From a virus: 44,612 nucleotides of DNA. The position numbers were made by a program, and so were the translations under genes. Numbering within the stretch: position 1 is the first letter of the stretch; each line of letters starts with the position of its first letter. The stretch covers positions 1 through 44,612 of IMG/VR virus record IMGVR_UViG_3300025679_000002; one strand, given 5' to 3'. Shown in pieces: positions 23,629 to 32,419 of this stretch. The notes below the pieces were generated by a model. That model had not been told where the DNA came from, ran no database searches, and was given only the letters and a program-made list of their open reading frames with translations.

Positions 23629-24009
23629 GTGCGCCCTCTAAGTTCCGCTGACCTTGAAGGTTCCAGGGGTAAAGATGGACGCGGCGTCAACCTCCCGACA
23701 TCCACCTACGAGAACGCTGGCCCCACCCCTAACATCCGAGGCATCGAGCCCAACACCAACCTTCACGACGCCAGCAACTTCGAGCCAGCCTTCACTACGC
23801 AGACCTTCGGGCCTGAAGTCCCTCGTGGAGAGACGTTCGACACCCCCGACTCCTCGGGCCGCTTGGCCGGTGGAGAGGGAATGGGGACTCCGCGCAGCAC
23901 CACCGACTCATCCTCAAGGAACTCCCACGCCTACACCATGCCCCCTGATTCCTTCAGTGCGATAGGTGAGAGTTACCCAGCGAACGGAGGACGCGATGGC
24001 GAGTCCTAA
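23629..24009 (+). CDS. Hypothetical Gly/Pro/Ser-rich protein
   Basis: GTG 23629 follows CCGAAGG and a small GGCCC/GGGCC hairpin at 23610-23622. It encodes 126 residues, low in hydrophobics and rich in Gly, Pro, Ser, Thr and Asn (PNIRGIEPNTNLHDASNFEP); it is probably largely disordered. It lies in a run of small head-region genes. The start and function are uncertain. Confidence 0.5.
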   Translation: MRPLSSADLEGSRGKDGRGVNLPTSTYENAGPTPNIRGIEPNTNLHDASNFEPAFTTQTFGPEVPRGETFDTPDSSGRLAGGEGMGTPRSTTDSSSRNSHAYTMPPDSFSAIGESYPANGGRDGES

Positions 24010-24244
24010 CATCCCCCAGCGTGACCCCGAAACGGGTGGCGGAGAAGCATCAAAGGGCTTCGCTGATTCCAGTTCCGCGCAGTACGCCGACACCGACCGT
24101 CACGGCAGGACTCAAACGGGTCACACCATCGACATCAGGCTTCCCCAGAACCTCGTCTCAGACCCAGTGTGGGGTGTTAACGTACCCGCTGGAGGAAAGA
24201 ACCCACCCCTACCGCCCGAGATTCGGGTAACCGAAGGAGAATGA
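23996..24244 (+). CDS. Hypothetical head-region protein
   Basis: ATG 23996 has GGAGG five bases upstream and overlaps the previous gene by 14 bases. It encodes 82 residues, polar, with HTIDIRLPQNLVSDPVWGV as the only structured-looking segment. It is unrecognised. Confidence 0.6.
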   Translation: MASPNIPQRDPETGGGEASKGFADSSSAQYADTDRHGRTQTGHTIDIRLPQNLVSDPVWGVNVPAGGKNPPLPPEIRVTEGE

Positions 24245-24245
24245 A

Positions 24246-24902
24246 ATGGCAGATTCCACACAGGCAGTAGGGACGGGCGCGGGCTCAACCTTCCCTCAGA
24301 CCCCCGACGTGCTCAACCGGTCCTACGACCCCAACGTCGGCCCTGCGATCATGGCGATGCAACAGTTCTACGGCGGCTACACCGGCCCGAGTTCACTGAC
24401 GAACGTCATCGCTCAGTCCATCCCGGACGAGTTGGCTACTTCGACCCTCACGGCCACGGCTGGAACGGTGTTCGCCACGCTGATGCAACTGTCGGCGGGA
24501 ACGGTTCTCAACAACGTCAGCATCATCAACGCTGCTGGAGCGGCCTCCACCCCCACTCACCAGTGGGCTGGTATCGCCTCGTTCGCCACGACCTCCAAGG
24601 TTCTTGCAGTGACGGCGGACACCACGACCGCGGTCGTTTCAGCGAATACGGTGCAGACCTTCGCCTTCGCCGCTCCCTACACGGTTCCCGCATCGGGTCT
24701 GTATTACATCTTCTTCTGCATCGCAGGGACGACGGGTCCGACCTTCGCTGCCGCGACGACACTCTCGACGACTGGACGCGGTGCCGTTGCGCCGTACCTC
24801 TCGGGCCCGTGCGCGACGGGTCAGTCAACGGTGCTGGCGGTTGCTTCGACCTTTACCCAGCCCACCGCCCACGCCGCGCAGCCCCTCATCTACTTGTCCT
24901 AG
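24246..24902 (+). CDS. Virion surface-type beta protein
   Basis: ATG 24246 follows AAGGAGAATGAA. It encodes 218 residues. After a linker (residues 1-60), the protein is almost entirely short beta strands rich in Thr, Ala and Val (STLTATAGTVFATLMQLSAG, TSKVLAVTADTTTAVVSANT, GLYYIFFCIAG), like capsid decoration or minor tail beta-sandwich domains. The exact role is unknown. Confidence 0.55.
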   Translation: MADSTQAVGTGAGSTFPQTPDVLNRSYDPNVGPAIMAMQQFYGGYTGPSSLTNVIAQSIPDELATSTLTATAGTVFATLMQLSAGTVLNNVSIINAAGAASTPTHQWAGIASFATTSKVLAVTADTTTAVVSANTVQTFAFAAPYTVPASGLYYIFFCIAGTTGPTFAAATTLSTTGRGAVAPYLSGPCATGQSTVLAVASTFTQPTAHAAQPLIYLS

Positions 24903-24909
24903 GAGCACC

Positions 24910-25572
24910 ATGGCCGAGCCGTTCTATCGGATAGAAGAACAGCGAGGTCCATTCACTGTCACCGAGAGCACCTTCGAGTACCTGGCTAACGGCAGGACTC
25001 GGGAGTGGGTCAAGGACTCAGGGGGGAACTCAGCCACCACCTACGGGTACGACGACGACCGCGAGTACTACCAAGTCTGTGAGAGGGATGGGTCAATCTT
25101 GGTTCCCTTCACGGTGAGGCATCCGAAGACCGAAGCGGGCGTACCGAAGAACGCGAGTTGGGTCTACGTGGGTAATTCCAAGTACGACTACTGGCGCGTT
25201 CTCTGTGAGTGGTGGAAGCCGAAAGAGTTCGTCATCATCGAGCACGACGTGAAAGCCTCACCGGAAATCTTCGAGGAGTTTGCCGCGTGTCAAGAGCCTT
25301 GGTGCTACTTTCGTTACGACAACCACTCGGAAGAAGACGCGGAAGCCTGGAAGTACGGGATACTCGGTTGCACCCGATTTCAGGCTCGACTCATCAAGAA
25401 AGTCCCAGACGCTCTCAAAGGGATGCAGTGGCGCTTTCGCGACTGGCACCACGTTTCCACCGCGTTAGGGATGGCGCTTAGAGAAGCAGGGTTCGAACCT
25501 CACATCCACGGTGTCGTCGATCACCACCGCATGATGGACAAGGGCGGCGTAGCAGTGCTGATGGCAACATGA
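24910..25572 (+). CDS. Glycosyltransferase-like protein (GT-A type)
   Basis: ATG 24910 follows AGGAGCACC. It encodes 220 residues. FVIIEHDVKASPEIFEEF at about 106-123 has the 'EHD' style acidic motif in place of DxD, followed by CQEPWCYFRY, LGCTRFQARLIKKVPDAL and a late VDH with further His residues, a pattern seen in small glycosyltransferase-like phage proteins. It probably adds sugar to a virion protein or a host surface polymer. It starts the tail-fibre block together with the GT4-type gene at 30095. Confidence 0.55.
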   Translation: MAEPFYRIEEQRGPFTVTESTFEYLANGRTREWVKDSGGNSATTYGYDDDREYYQVCERDGSILVPFTVRHPKTEAGVPKNASWVYVGNSKYDYWRVLCEWWKPKEFVIIEHDVKASPEIFEEFAACQEPWCYFRYDNHSEEDAEAWKYGILGCTRFQARLIKKVPDALKGMQWRFRDWHHVSTALGMALREAGFEPHIHGVVDHHRMMDKGGVAVLMAT

Positions 25573-26057
25573 GCATCGCCTACGACTCCGCCACCCTCTA
25601 CGACTCCGCCACCCCCTACGAAGGGGCGTCGTCAACGGGCTACGTCTTCACTCCTCCCGTGGTGAAAGTCGTCCCGACGTTCCTTCCTGGCTCGTCAGAG
25701 CTGGAGAAATCGCTCTGGGCGCACTTCGAGAATCGCTACCGCGGGGTGAACGTGTGGATTCTCTCGGACGGTTCAGTGGTTCAATCCGACCCCTCCCCAG
25801 AGAACTCCAACACTGACATGAACAACGTTTATCCTTGGGATGTGAACAATCCCACGGCACCCTTCGTCCGTTCCATCTACATCGATGCGGGCGCCAATCC
25901 CCAGGTCGCCACTGAACACGTCACTGTCCACGCCGTCTACCCCGTCGCTAACTTCTACGGGGGTTCGAGTTACCAAGTCACGGACGCCCAGGCCGCGTTG
26001 CTGCTCGGCTACACCGCGCATGGAGCCGGGTACGCAGATTGCCTAACCCCATTGTGA
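25569..26057 (+). CDS. Minor virion protein
   Basis: ATG 25569 overlaps the previous stop. It encodes 162 residues with a short N-terminal repeat (YDSATLYDSATPYEG), then mixed strands with many aromatic residues. Similar proteins precede fibre genes in other actinophages; the function is unknown. Confidence 0.5.
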   Translation: MSIAYDSATLYDSATPYEGASSTGYVFTPPVVKVVPTFLPGSSELEKSLWAHFENRYRGVNVWILSDGSVVQSDPSPENSNTDMNNVYPWDVNNPTAPFVRSIYIDAGANPQVATEHVTVHAVYPVANFYGGSSYQVTDAQAALLLGYTAHGAGYADCLTPL

Positions 26058-26064
26058 GGAACTA

Positions 26065-27393
26065 ATGCCTACTAACTATCCCGCCAGCATCGACAACTTC
26101 ATCGACCCGACCCCCACGGAGCCGATGAACAGCCCGTCGCACTCGACCCAACACGCGAACCATAACGACGCCATCATCGCGATTGAAACCGCCATCGGCA
26201 CGACTGGTTCGCCAAAGTTTGCCACTGGCGCGTCAGTCACCACAGCCGTGGGAGTTGAGACGACTCGTGCGACAGCGGCGGAGGCGCTGGCTCTACCCAA
26301 GACGGGTGGCACCATGACAGGTCCCATTGTCGGCTTACAGGACAAGGGCTCGCAGGTCTTCTTCGCCAAGGCGTACGGGACGATGGACCCGACCGGAGCT
26401 ACCGACTCCACCGCTGCCATCCTCGCCGCCATCGCTGCGGCTGCCGCGAACACACAGGGCGGCGTCGTGCAACTCCCACCTGGTATCTTCAAAATCTCCT
26501 CGTCGCTCGTGGTAAACAGCAACCTGGTCAGCATCATTGGGGCTGGCAATGCCGCCACGATTCTTGAACCCACGTCGGCCCTCAATGGGGGTACTGTCCT
26601 CACAGTGCAGATGAGCCCCTTTCAGACTGGTGTCAACTACTTCCAGGCGGGAACATTTTCTGGGTTCACCATAGATGGAGCGAACACGACCAACGCCACG
26701 GGCCTTCAATTCGGTGACATCGTGGGGGGTCGCGTTGATCTAAGCGTGAACAACTTCCGGGGGGCGAGCGGGGTCGGGGTCAACTTTGTGAACACGACCA
26801 ACTGGACCGAAGAGAACTTCATTAGGCTCTACGTGAATCTGAACACCATCGGCGCGAAGTTCGGACTCGTCGGAAGTGGGACGAACTCCTTCGGATACAA
26901 CGACATCGACATCTTCGTCCGGTGCGGGGGTGGTTTGTACACTGGACAAATCGGCGTACAGATTTCCACAGCCGTCCAGGTGTACCACGGAAAGTTCCGC
27001 ATGACGGGCAACCTTGCTAATAGCGCCATCGGGATTAAGGGCGTCGCCTCAGGGACGACCTACGGAGGTCTCGGGCCCGCAGTGACATTCGACATCGTTG
27101 TAGAAACCAATGACGCCAGCGCGTGCGTGCCCCTTCAGTTGCCTGGTTACTTCCAGTTCTATGGGAATGGCATTGTTGATACCACTGGCGGCAACTACAA
27201 CCCCAACTCGTCGCTCACGTCATCGTCCTTGGCGTTCACGGGCTGGTGGAACGTACCTGGCGGGCAGCCGAAGGGACTTTTCTCTAACCAAGCCACGGGT
27301 AATATCATGGCAACAGGGATGCCTACCGCCGACCCTCATGTGGTCGGCGCGTTGTGGGCCAACGCGTCCATTGTTACGGTGTCGGCGGGCTAA
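26065..27393 (+). CDS. Tail fibre/spike with beta-helix (pectate-lyase-like)
   Basis: ATG 26065 follows GAGGAACTA. It encodes 442 residues. The first 50 form an attachment module (ASIDNFIDP, PMNSPSHSTQHAN, AIIAIETAIGTT) shared with the fibre at 27703. A short helix-rich linker ends in KTGGTMTGPI, a typical fibre hinge. Residues about 95-400 are a right-handed beta-helix: TDSTAAILAAIAAA, GGVVQLPPGIFKI, SIIGAGNAATIL and repeated short strands with Asn/Gly turns. Such folds bind or depolymerise surface polysaccharide. Confidence 0.75.
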   Translation: MPTNYPASIDNFIDPTPTEPMNSPSHSTQHANHNDAIIAIETAIGTTGSPKFATGASVTTAVGVETTRATAAEALALPKTGGTMTGPIVGLQDKGSQVFFAKAYGTMDPTGATDSTAAILAAIAAAAANTQGGVVQLPPGIFKISSSLVVNSNLVSIIGAGNAATILEPTSALNGGTVLTVQMSPFQTGVNYFQAGTFSGFTIDGANTTNATGLQFGDIVGGRVDLSVNNFRGASGVGVNFVNTTNWTEENFIRLYVNLNTIGAKFGLVGSGTNSFGYNDIDIFVRCGGGLYTGQIGVQISTAVQVYHGKFRMTGNLANSAIGIKGVASGTTYGGLGPAVTFDIVVETNDASACVPLQLPGYFQFYGNGIVDTTGGNYNPNSSLTSSSLAFTGWWNVPGGQPKGLFSNQATGNIMATGMPTADPHVVGALWANASIVTVSAG

Positions 27394-27702
27394 ATGGCAC
27401 AGAACTACTCGACTCTCAATCTCTACAGCACCGACACTAACTACGATGGGACCACCGTGACCATGACCTACGCACCGACAATGGGATGGCTGGCAGTCTT
27501 AAATGTTCTGGCCGGAACGAAGAACCTCGGAGAGAACGCGGCGGCTAACGCCTACGCGGGGACGAAGAATCTTGGACTTCTGGGGGCGCTTAATGCGGCG
27601 GCTGGCACAAACAACCTCGGACTCGATGCGGCATGTAACGCAATTGCAGGAACCAATGGCCTCAGCGCGTTGGGTGCTTTGAACGAGAAAGCAGGACAGT
27701 AA
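27394..27702 (+). CDS. Small fibre-associated protein with 15-residue repeats
   Basis: ATG 27394 directly follows the previous stop. It encodes 102 residues. From about residue 40 it consists of four copies of a 15-residue unit, AGTKNLGENAAANAY, AGTKNLGLLGALNAA, AGTNNLGLDAACNAI and AGTNGLSALGALNEK, and ends AGQ. The regular spacing suggests stacked helical or solenoid turns. Its place between two fibre genes suggests a fibre adaptor. Confidence 0.65.
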   Translation: MAQNYSTLNLYSTDTNYDGTTVTMTYAPTMGWLAVLNVLAGTKNLGENAAANAYAGTKNLGLLGALNAAAGTNNLGLDAACNAIAGTNGLSALGALNEKAGQ

Positions 27703-29553
27703 ATGGCTACGACATTCCCCACGTCAATCGACTCATTCACCAACCCGGTAGCGGGCAACCCGATGACGAGCCCAGATCATGCGACGCAACACGCCAACGC
27801 AAACCTGGCTATCGAGGCGATAGAAACATTCGTCGGGACTACGTCTGCCCGCACAGCCACAGCTACTCCTGACCTGACCGTGGCCGCGTCAAACTCTCTC
27901 GCCGCCGTAATAGCCGCCGCGAACTATGTCTGCACCGGCACCAATGACGACGTGGTGATTAATGCTGCTCTCGCCGCGCTACCCGCAACTGGTGGGATGG
28001 TACATCTCGCTGCCGGTGACTACTATGAGGGCAACACCGGAATTCTCATCGCCAACACGGGCGTCACGCTCGCGGGCGCCGGCCGCGAAAAAGCGTCGGT
28101 GATTCACGTCCCAGCCAGTTTCTCGGGTGCAGCGGGCATCAAGATAAGCAACGGCGGTCTTTCGTGTGGAGTCCGGGACCTCTACATGGACTTCGATAAC
28201 CCAGCAGGAGTGACCGCTCCAGGCATCTGGACGCTCTGTAACGAGCCACAGATTTCCAATGTGAAGATTGAGAACGCTGGCGGCCACGGCTTCCTCATTG
28301 ACGGGGCTTCCGCGAACACGGTCTACAACGGGCGCATTGTGAACTGCGAGGCGGTGTTCGCCGGTAGCGGTACCCTCGCCGACGGCTTCGTGGCTACGGC
28401 CAACGCGCAGAGTTGTCTCTTTACCGACTGCACCGTGAACGGCTACTTGAGTTATGGAGCCGCCGCGCTTGGCACTGCGCTCACGAACGGTCAGACCGGC
28501 ATCACGTCATTGACGGTGAAACCACTCCTCGGCGCAATAACCAACGGCGACACCCTCATTCTCAACCTACCGAACTTCAACACCGGAGCCTCCACGACCC
28601 AACTCATCACCGCCTCGGCATCGGCGGCGGCTGGTGCCACCGTAATCTCTGTCAACTCATTCACCGCTAATGCCGCCTACGGGGTGGGGAATTACGGGGG
28701 GACCGTCGTCGCTGACAAGACGAAGATGATCACGCGCAACGGGTTCTCCATCTCGGGTATCGACATGCACCTCACGAACTGCCACGCCTACGGGTGTTAC
28801 GAGGCCGGACTCCAGGTAAATAGTGTGGGCAACATAAATATCTTCGTGGTCGGTGGTGAGTTCGAGAACAACGGCTGGTGCAACATGAACCTGGCCGCCG
28901 TTCAGCAAAGCATCATCAGCGGCGTGGGCTTCTCTAACTACAGTTGCTACGCAGCGTTGCGCGTCGTGAGCGCTAGCCAGACTGTCGTCGTTGGCAACTA
29001 CATAGACGGGCAACACGGCGTGTACGGAGCCGCGGTTTTAGCCTGCACCCTCTCAACCTTTTCCGATAACGTCGTGGTGAATGGTGTCGGGTCGTCCGGA
29101 GCAATCTGCTTTATAGAGTCGTGCGTCAGATGCACTGTTGTAGGCAACACAGCCGGGTACGCCACTTTGAGCGGCGCGGGCAACTCATTCACCTTCTACG
29201 CGAACACTTACTCGCTGTTCTCTGACAACAACAACACCACCGCGACCGGGTATTTGGTGGGCGGCACGAACACTGGAAGCATCTACAAAGACAACCTCGG
29301 CTACAACCCGGTCGGCAGTTCAGTCCCCGGCACTGCGTTCGCCATCGGTGCGACCACAGCAGCGGCCACGAATAATACCGGAGTGGATGGCGCGCTTTAC
29401 GTGACCGCAGCGGGGACGGTTACCGCTGTGACCGTGAACGGGGTGGTCGTTTCAGCGGTCATGGCCGTTGGTGACACGTACCGCCTTGCTGCCGGTGGGA
29501 CTTTCAAAATCACGTACTCAGTAGCCCCGACCATTGTGTTCGTCGGGGACTGA
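27703..29553 (+). CDS. Second tail fibre/spike with beta-helix
   Basis: ATG 27703 directly follows a stop. It encodes 616 residues. The N-terminal module (TSIDSFTNPVAGNPMTSPDH, AIEAIETFVGTT) is paralogous to that of the fibre at 26065. Residues about 80-520 are a beta-helix: NDDVVINAALAALPATGG, MVHLAAGDYYEGN, GVTLAGAGREKAS, then rungs such as VRDLYMDFDN and HLTNCHAYGC. The C-terminal 100 residues form a beta-sandwich-like tip. The two fibres probably share one virion socket but have different receptor parts. Confidence 0.75.
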   Translation: MATTFPTSIDSFTNPVAGNPMTSPDHATQHANANLAIEAIETFVGTTSARTATATPDLTVAASNSLAAVIAAANYVCTGTNDDVVINAALAALPATGGMVHLAAGDYYEGNTGILIANTGVTLAGAGREKASVIHVPASFSGAAGIKISNGGLSCGVRDLYMDFDNPAGVTAPGIWTLCNEPQISNVKIENAGGHGFLIDGASANTVYNGRIVNCEAVFAGSGTLADGFVATANAQSCLFTDCTVNGYLSYGAAALGTALTNGQTGITSLTVKPLLGAITNGDTLILNLPNFNTGASTTQLITASASAAAGATVISVNSFTANAAYGVGNYGGTVVADKTKMITRNGFSISGIDMHLTNCHAYGCYEAGLQVNSVGNINIFVVGGEFENNGWCNMNLAAVQQSIISGVGFSNYSCYAALRVVSASQTVVVGNYIDGQHGVYGAAVLACTLSTFSDNVVVNGVGSSGAICFIESCVRCTVVGNTAGYATLSGAGNSFTFYANTYSLFSDNNNTTATGYLVGGTNTGSIYKDNLGYNPVGSSVPGTAFAIGATTAAATNNTGVDGALYVTAAGTVTAVTVNGVVVSAVMAVGDTYRLAAGGTFKITYSVAPTIVFVGD

Positions 29554-29681
29554 TGACCCCTCTCTTGAACAAGCCCAGCACCGAAGAAGAAGTTCTCATC
29601 CTCGATGACAACGACGAAGACGGGTACCAGGACGGACCATTCGATGTTGATGAGGATGGGGAAAACGGATACGACTGGTGA
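29553..29681 (+). CDS. Small acidic protein starting MTPLLNKPST
   Basis: ATG 29553 overlaps the fibre stop (TGATG). It encodes 42 residues: MTPLLNKPST followed by an extremely acidic part (EEEVLILDDNDEDGYQDG). The first 27 or so bases are repeated almost exactly at the start of the next gene, so two small genes share a leader and differ in the body. Confidence 0.55.
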   Translation: MTPLLNKPSTEEEVLILDDNDEDGYQDGPFDVDEDGENGYDW

Positions 29682-29782
29682 CCCCTCTCTTGAACAAGCC
29701 GAGCACCTTCCCCTACCGGGCGCCGCGTCAGAAACTTCGTTCTCGAATCCGCAACGCCATCTATCTATGGACTGGACTATGA
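29678..29782 (+). CDS. Small basic protein with the same MTPLLNKPST leader
   Basis: GTG 29678 overlaps the previous stop. It encodes 34 residues: MTPLLNKPST, then a basic part (FPYRAPRQKLRSRIRNAIYLW). The DNA of the shared leader differs at one base. The bodies are opposite in charge, so this looks like duplication of a start region and not of a whole gene. Confidence 0.5.
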   Translation: MTPLLNKPSTFPYRAPRQKLRSRIRNAIYLWTGL

Positions 29783-30102
29783 GCGAACTTGAGTACGAAC
29801 CACATGACGGCAGGCATCAGAACTGCGCCCCCTGCTATAGGGTCAAACTTGATTCCATCCAGTTCACCAGTGTTGACGCAGGGCAAAGACGCTTCACAGA
29901 GAAAGAGCGCGACAGGGATATGGACGCCTATCAAAAACTCCGCAGGCAGGGTTACCAACCGAAGAACGTCTTCGGCTCTGCGGAAATTGCCGCGCAAGCC
30001 TCGACGCCGTTTGAACTCGAACACAGCGTAGTGATGAAGCCCTCTATCCGCAAGGAGATGGAGTCGAAGATGGCACAGACAGCGGAGATGTTCAGTGCCT
30101 AG
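29779..30102 (+). CDS. Conserved actinophage protein with CAPCY motif
   Basis: ATG 29779 overlaps the previous stop as ATGA. It encodes 107 residues with CAPCYRVKLDSIQF near residue 18, then ERDRDMDAYQKLRRQGYQPKN and GSAEIAAQASTPFELEHSVVM. This combination is common among actinophage structural-region genes of unknown function. It lies between fibre and glycosyltransferase genes. Confidence 0.65.
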   Translation: MSELEYEPHDGRHQNCAPCYRVKLDSIQFTSVDAGQRRFTEKERDRDMDAYQKLRRQGYQPKNVFGSAEIAAQASTPFELEHSVVMKPSIRKEMESKMAQTAEMFSA

Positions 30103-31513
30103 GCTCTCGCTACTGTACGTCCACAATAGGGAATTAGGGTATGGACGACTCGGCGTTGACCTTGCGAGAGCAGTCGCACGCCAAGGAATCGATGTCTTCG
30201 ACGACCTCCCCAGTCCGTCAAGTTCAGACGCGCACAAGTTCATCCCTCACACGGACGGAAACTCTGCGATATGCGGTCACGTCTCGTGGGTCGCGACGCC
30301 GGGGCACTACCGCGGCCACTGGAAGGGGCAGACCACCTCACTCCTGTCCATGTGGGAGAGCAATCTCCTGCCGGAACCGTTCAGGGAATGTCTCGATGTC
30401 TTCGACACCATCGTCGTCCCCTCTGAACAAAACCAAGAACTCTTCAGTCGCTATCACTCGAACGTGAAGTACGTCCCGCTAGGGATTGACCCGACCGAAT
30501 GGTTCCCGATGAAGCGCCCGACCTTGGATGAGGATCACTTCACGTTCCTCATCTCCGGCGGTGGGCATCGCAAGGGCTCGGACCTCGTGATAGACGCCTT
30601 CAAGAAAGTCTTCGACTCTCGCATCCCTGATGGCCCCGCGCCGAGGTTGTTCGTCCACTCCGCCAAAGCGAGTGAGTTCCCGAAGGACGACCGCATCCAT
30701 CTCATCACCGGCAAGTTGACGGACGAAGAAGAAGTAGCTCTTTACGCGATGTGCCACGTCTACGTCCAACCGTCACGCGGTGAGGGGTTCGGCCTTCGAC
30801 CACTCCAGGCGATGGCCCAAGGGATGCCCACTATCGCCACGAACGCCCACGGCCACGCGGCCTACGGAGATTTACTAACCTATCCTCTCGGCTTCACGCT
30901 GCAAGAAACTCCGCCGCAGGCGTTCCATCACGGCCCCGCTGGCAGTTGGTGGGAGCCGGACCTCGACGATTTATGCGAGGCGATGGAGGATGCCTACCTC
31001 CACTACGACCGCGCAGTATCAAGAGCGAGAGTCAACGCCGGAGTCGTCGGACGTGAGTTCACCTGGGACGAGACGGCGAGGAAGTACTTAGACGCGATAG
31101 GCCGAGAGAATCTTGAACTCCCCGACGTTGCGCCAGTTGAATGGGTCGAGCCGGTAGCACGAAGGTACCTGGTCAGGGTCAACGTCCCGAAGCCGATGGA
31201 GGTCGCCGGAGTGCAGTACATGTTCGAGCCAGGTCGTGATTACTTCGAGCCAGCCGACGTGAAGCGCGTCTTGTTCGACGGGGGACACTTGGACCTCGCC
31301 TGCCTGCCACAGAACATGATCATCAACGCGGATGGTGACGGAGGTTCTCCAGCGATGACGTTACTGGAATCAGGCTTGACGCCCGAGCAGTTAAAACAGA
31401 TACCTGATTACACGGCCTCTGCTGCGCTCTGTCCGACGTGTCACCAGATGCTCAACACGAACACGCCCACGCTGGAGTTCCTCGAATCACTACCCATGCC
31501 CCGAGAGACGTAG
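30095..31513 (+). CDS. Glycosyltransferase, GT4 family-like (GT-B)
   Basis: A GTG start at 30095 overlaps the previous gene by 8 bases. It encodes 472 residues. The C-terminal Rossmann domain shows the family pattern: FLISGGGHRKGSDLVIDAF (donor loop with Lys160), VYVQPSRGEGFGLRPLQAMA (Glu230 with Gln238 where many members have Glu) and GMPTIATNAHGH. The extra C-terminal part (about 350-472) has CPTCHQM, a possible zinc knuckle. The enzyme would transfer a sugar from a nucleotide donor, perhaps to virion fibres or cell envelope; the target is not shown by the sequence. Confidence 0.82.
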   Translation: MPRLSLLYVHNRELGYGRLGVDLARAVARQGIDVFDDLPSPSSSDAHKFIPHTDGNSAICGHVSWVATPGHYRGHWKGQTTSLLSMWESNLLPEPFRECLDVFDTIVVPSEQNQELFSRYHSNVKYVPLGIDPTEWFPMKRPTLDEDHFTFLISGGGHRKGSDLVIDAFKKVFDSRIPDGPAPRLFVHSAKASEFPKDDRIHLITGKLTDEEEVALYAMCHVYVQPSRGEGFGLRPLQAMAQGMPTIATNAHGHAAYGDLLTYPLGFTLQETPPQAFHHGPAGSWWEPDLDDLCEAMEDAYLHYDRAVSRARVNAGVVGREFTWDETARKYLDAIGRENLELPDVAPVEWVEPVARRYLVRVNVPKPMEVAGVQYMFEPGRDYFEPADVKRVLFDGGHLDLACLPQNMIINADGDGGSPAMTLLESGLTPEQLKQIPDYTASAALCPTCHQMLNTNTPTLEFLESLPMPRET

Positions 31514-32419
31514 ATGGCAACGCTCGGCTCGATGATAAGTCAGACTCTCCGCAGGGTCCAACCTGGTCAACAGGTAGAGGCTCTCACTCTGAACGGCGCG
31601 TACACCGCGGGTTCCACGTCACTCGTCGTCTCGGACCCTGCGGGGACAATCCTGCCAAGTCTTAGACCAGAGACAGTCATCTCCATAGACCTTGAACTCC
31701 TCTACGTCCAAGCCGTCAGCGGGACTACCGTAACCGTGGTCCCTGGTTACCTAGGTTCGACAGAAGCGAATCACGCCAGTAACGCGATGGTGTACCTCAA
31801 CCCGCGCTTCTCCGCCTTCGACATAATGACCGCCATCAACGACGACCTCAACGACCTCTGCTCGCCAGAGAACGGTTTGTACACGGTTGCTTCAGTCGAG
31901 GTCCCCTACAACCCCGCGACCGTTGGCTATGACTTGACAGGGGTCACGGGGTTAATCGGCGTCCTCTCTATCCAGCAGCAACAGCCCTATCCCATTGGTT
32001 ACTGGGTGCCAATCCCTAGGAAGAAGTGGACGCTGACGGCGAACGCCGACACGACCGCCTTCCCTTCTGGCTACGCACTTCGATTGAACACCGGAGGGTA
32101 TCCAGGGATGCCGCTTCGCGTCACGTACAAGCAACAGTTCCAACCCTTCGTGAATCTGACCGACGACGCGACGACCGTTGCTGGGCTTTCCAATACGATG
32201 TACGACCTCCCTCCGTTGGGTGCGATGGTCGCCTTAGTCGCCCCGCGAGAGATAAAGCGAAACCAGATTGACGCGGCACCGGACTCACGTCGTGCGACCG
32301 AAGTCCCACCTGGCTCAGTGATGAACTCCGTCGCGCAAGTTCTAGCGCTACGTGCGAGAAGGATTAACGCGGAGGCATCTCGTCTAACCCAGCTCTACGG
32401 TTCACAAGCCGGTAGGTGA
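31514..32419 (+). CDS. Neck/adaptor protein (tail-tube A-like)
   Basis: ATG 31514 directly follows the previous stop. It encodes 301 residues. The N-terminal third is a small beta domain (TSLVVSDPAGTILPSLRPET), the middle has helices and the end is a helical segment (VMNSVAQVLALRARRINAEASRLTQLYG). Size, order and fold pattern fit the podovirus adaptor (gp11-like) that joins portal and nozzle. This is an inference by position. Confidence 0.5.
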   Translation: MATLGSMISQTLRRVQPGQQVEALTLNGAYTAGSTSLVVSDPAGTILPSLRPETVISIDLELLYVQAVSGTTVTVVPGYLGSTEANHASNAMVYLNPRFSAFDIMTAINDDLNDLCSPENGLYTVASVEVPYNPATVGYDLTGVTGLIGVLSIQQQQPYPIGYWVPIPRKKWTLTANADTTAFPSGYALRLNTGGYPGMPLRVTYKQQFQPFVNLTDDATTVAGLSNTMYDLPPLGAMVALVAPREIKRNQIDAAPDSRRATEVPPGSVMNSVAQVLALRARRINAEASRLTQLYGSQAGR

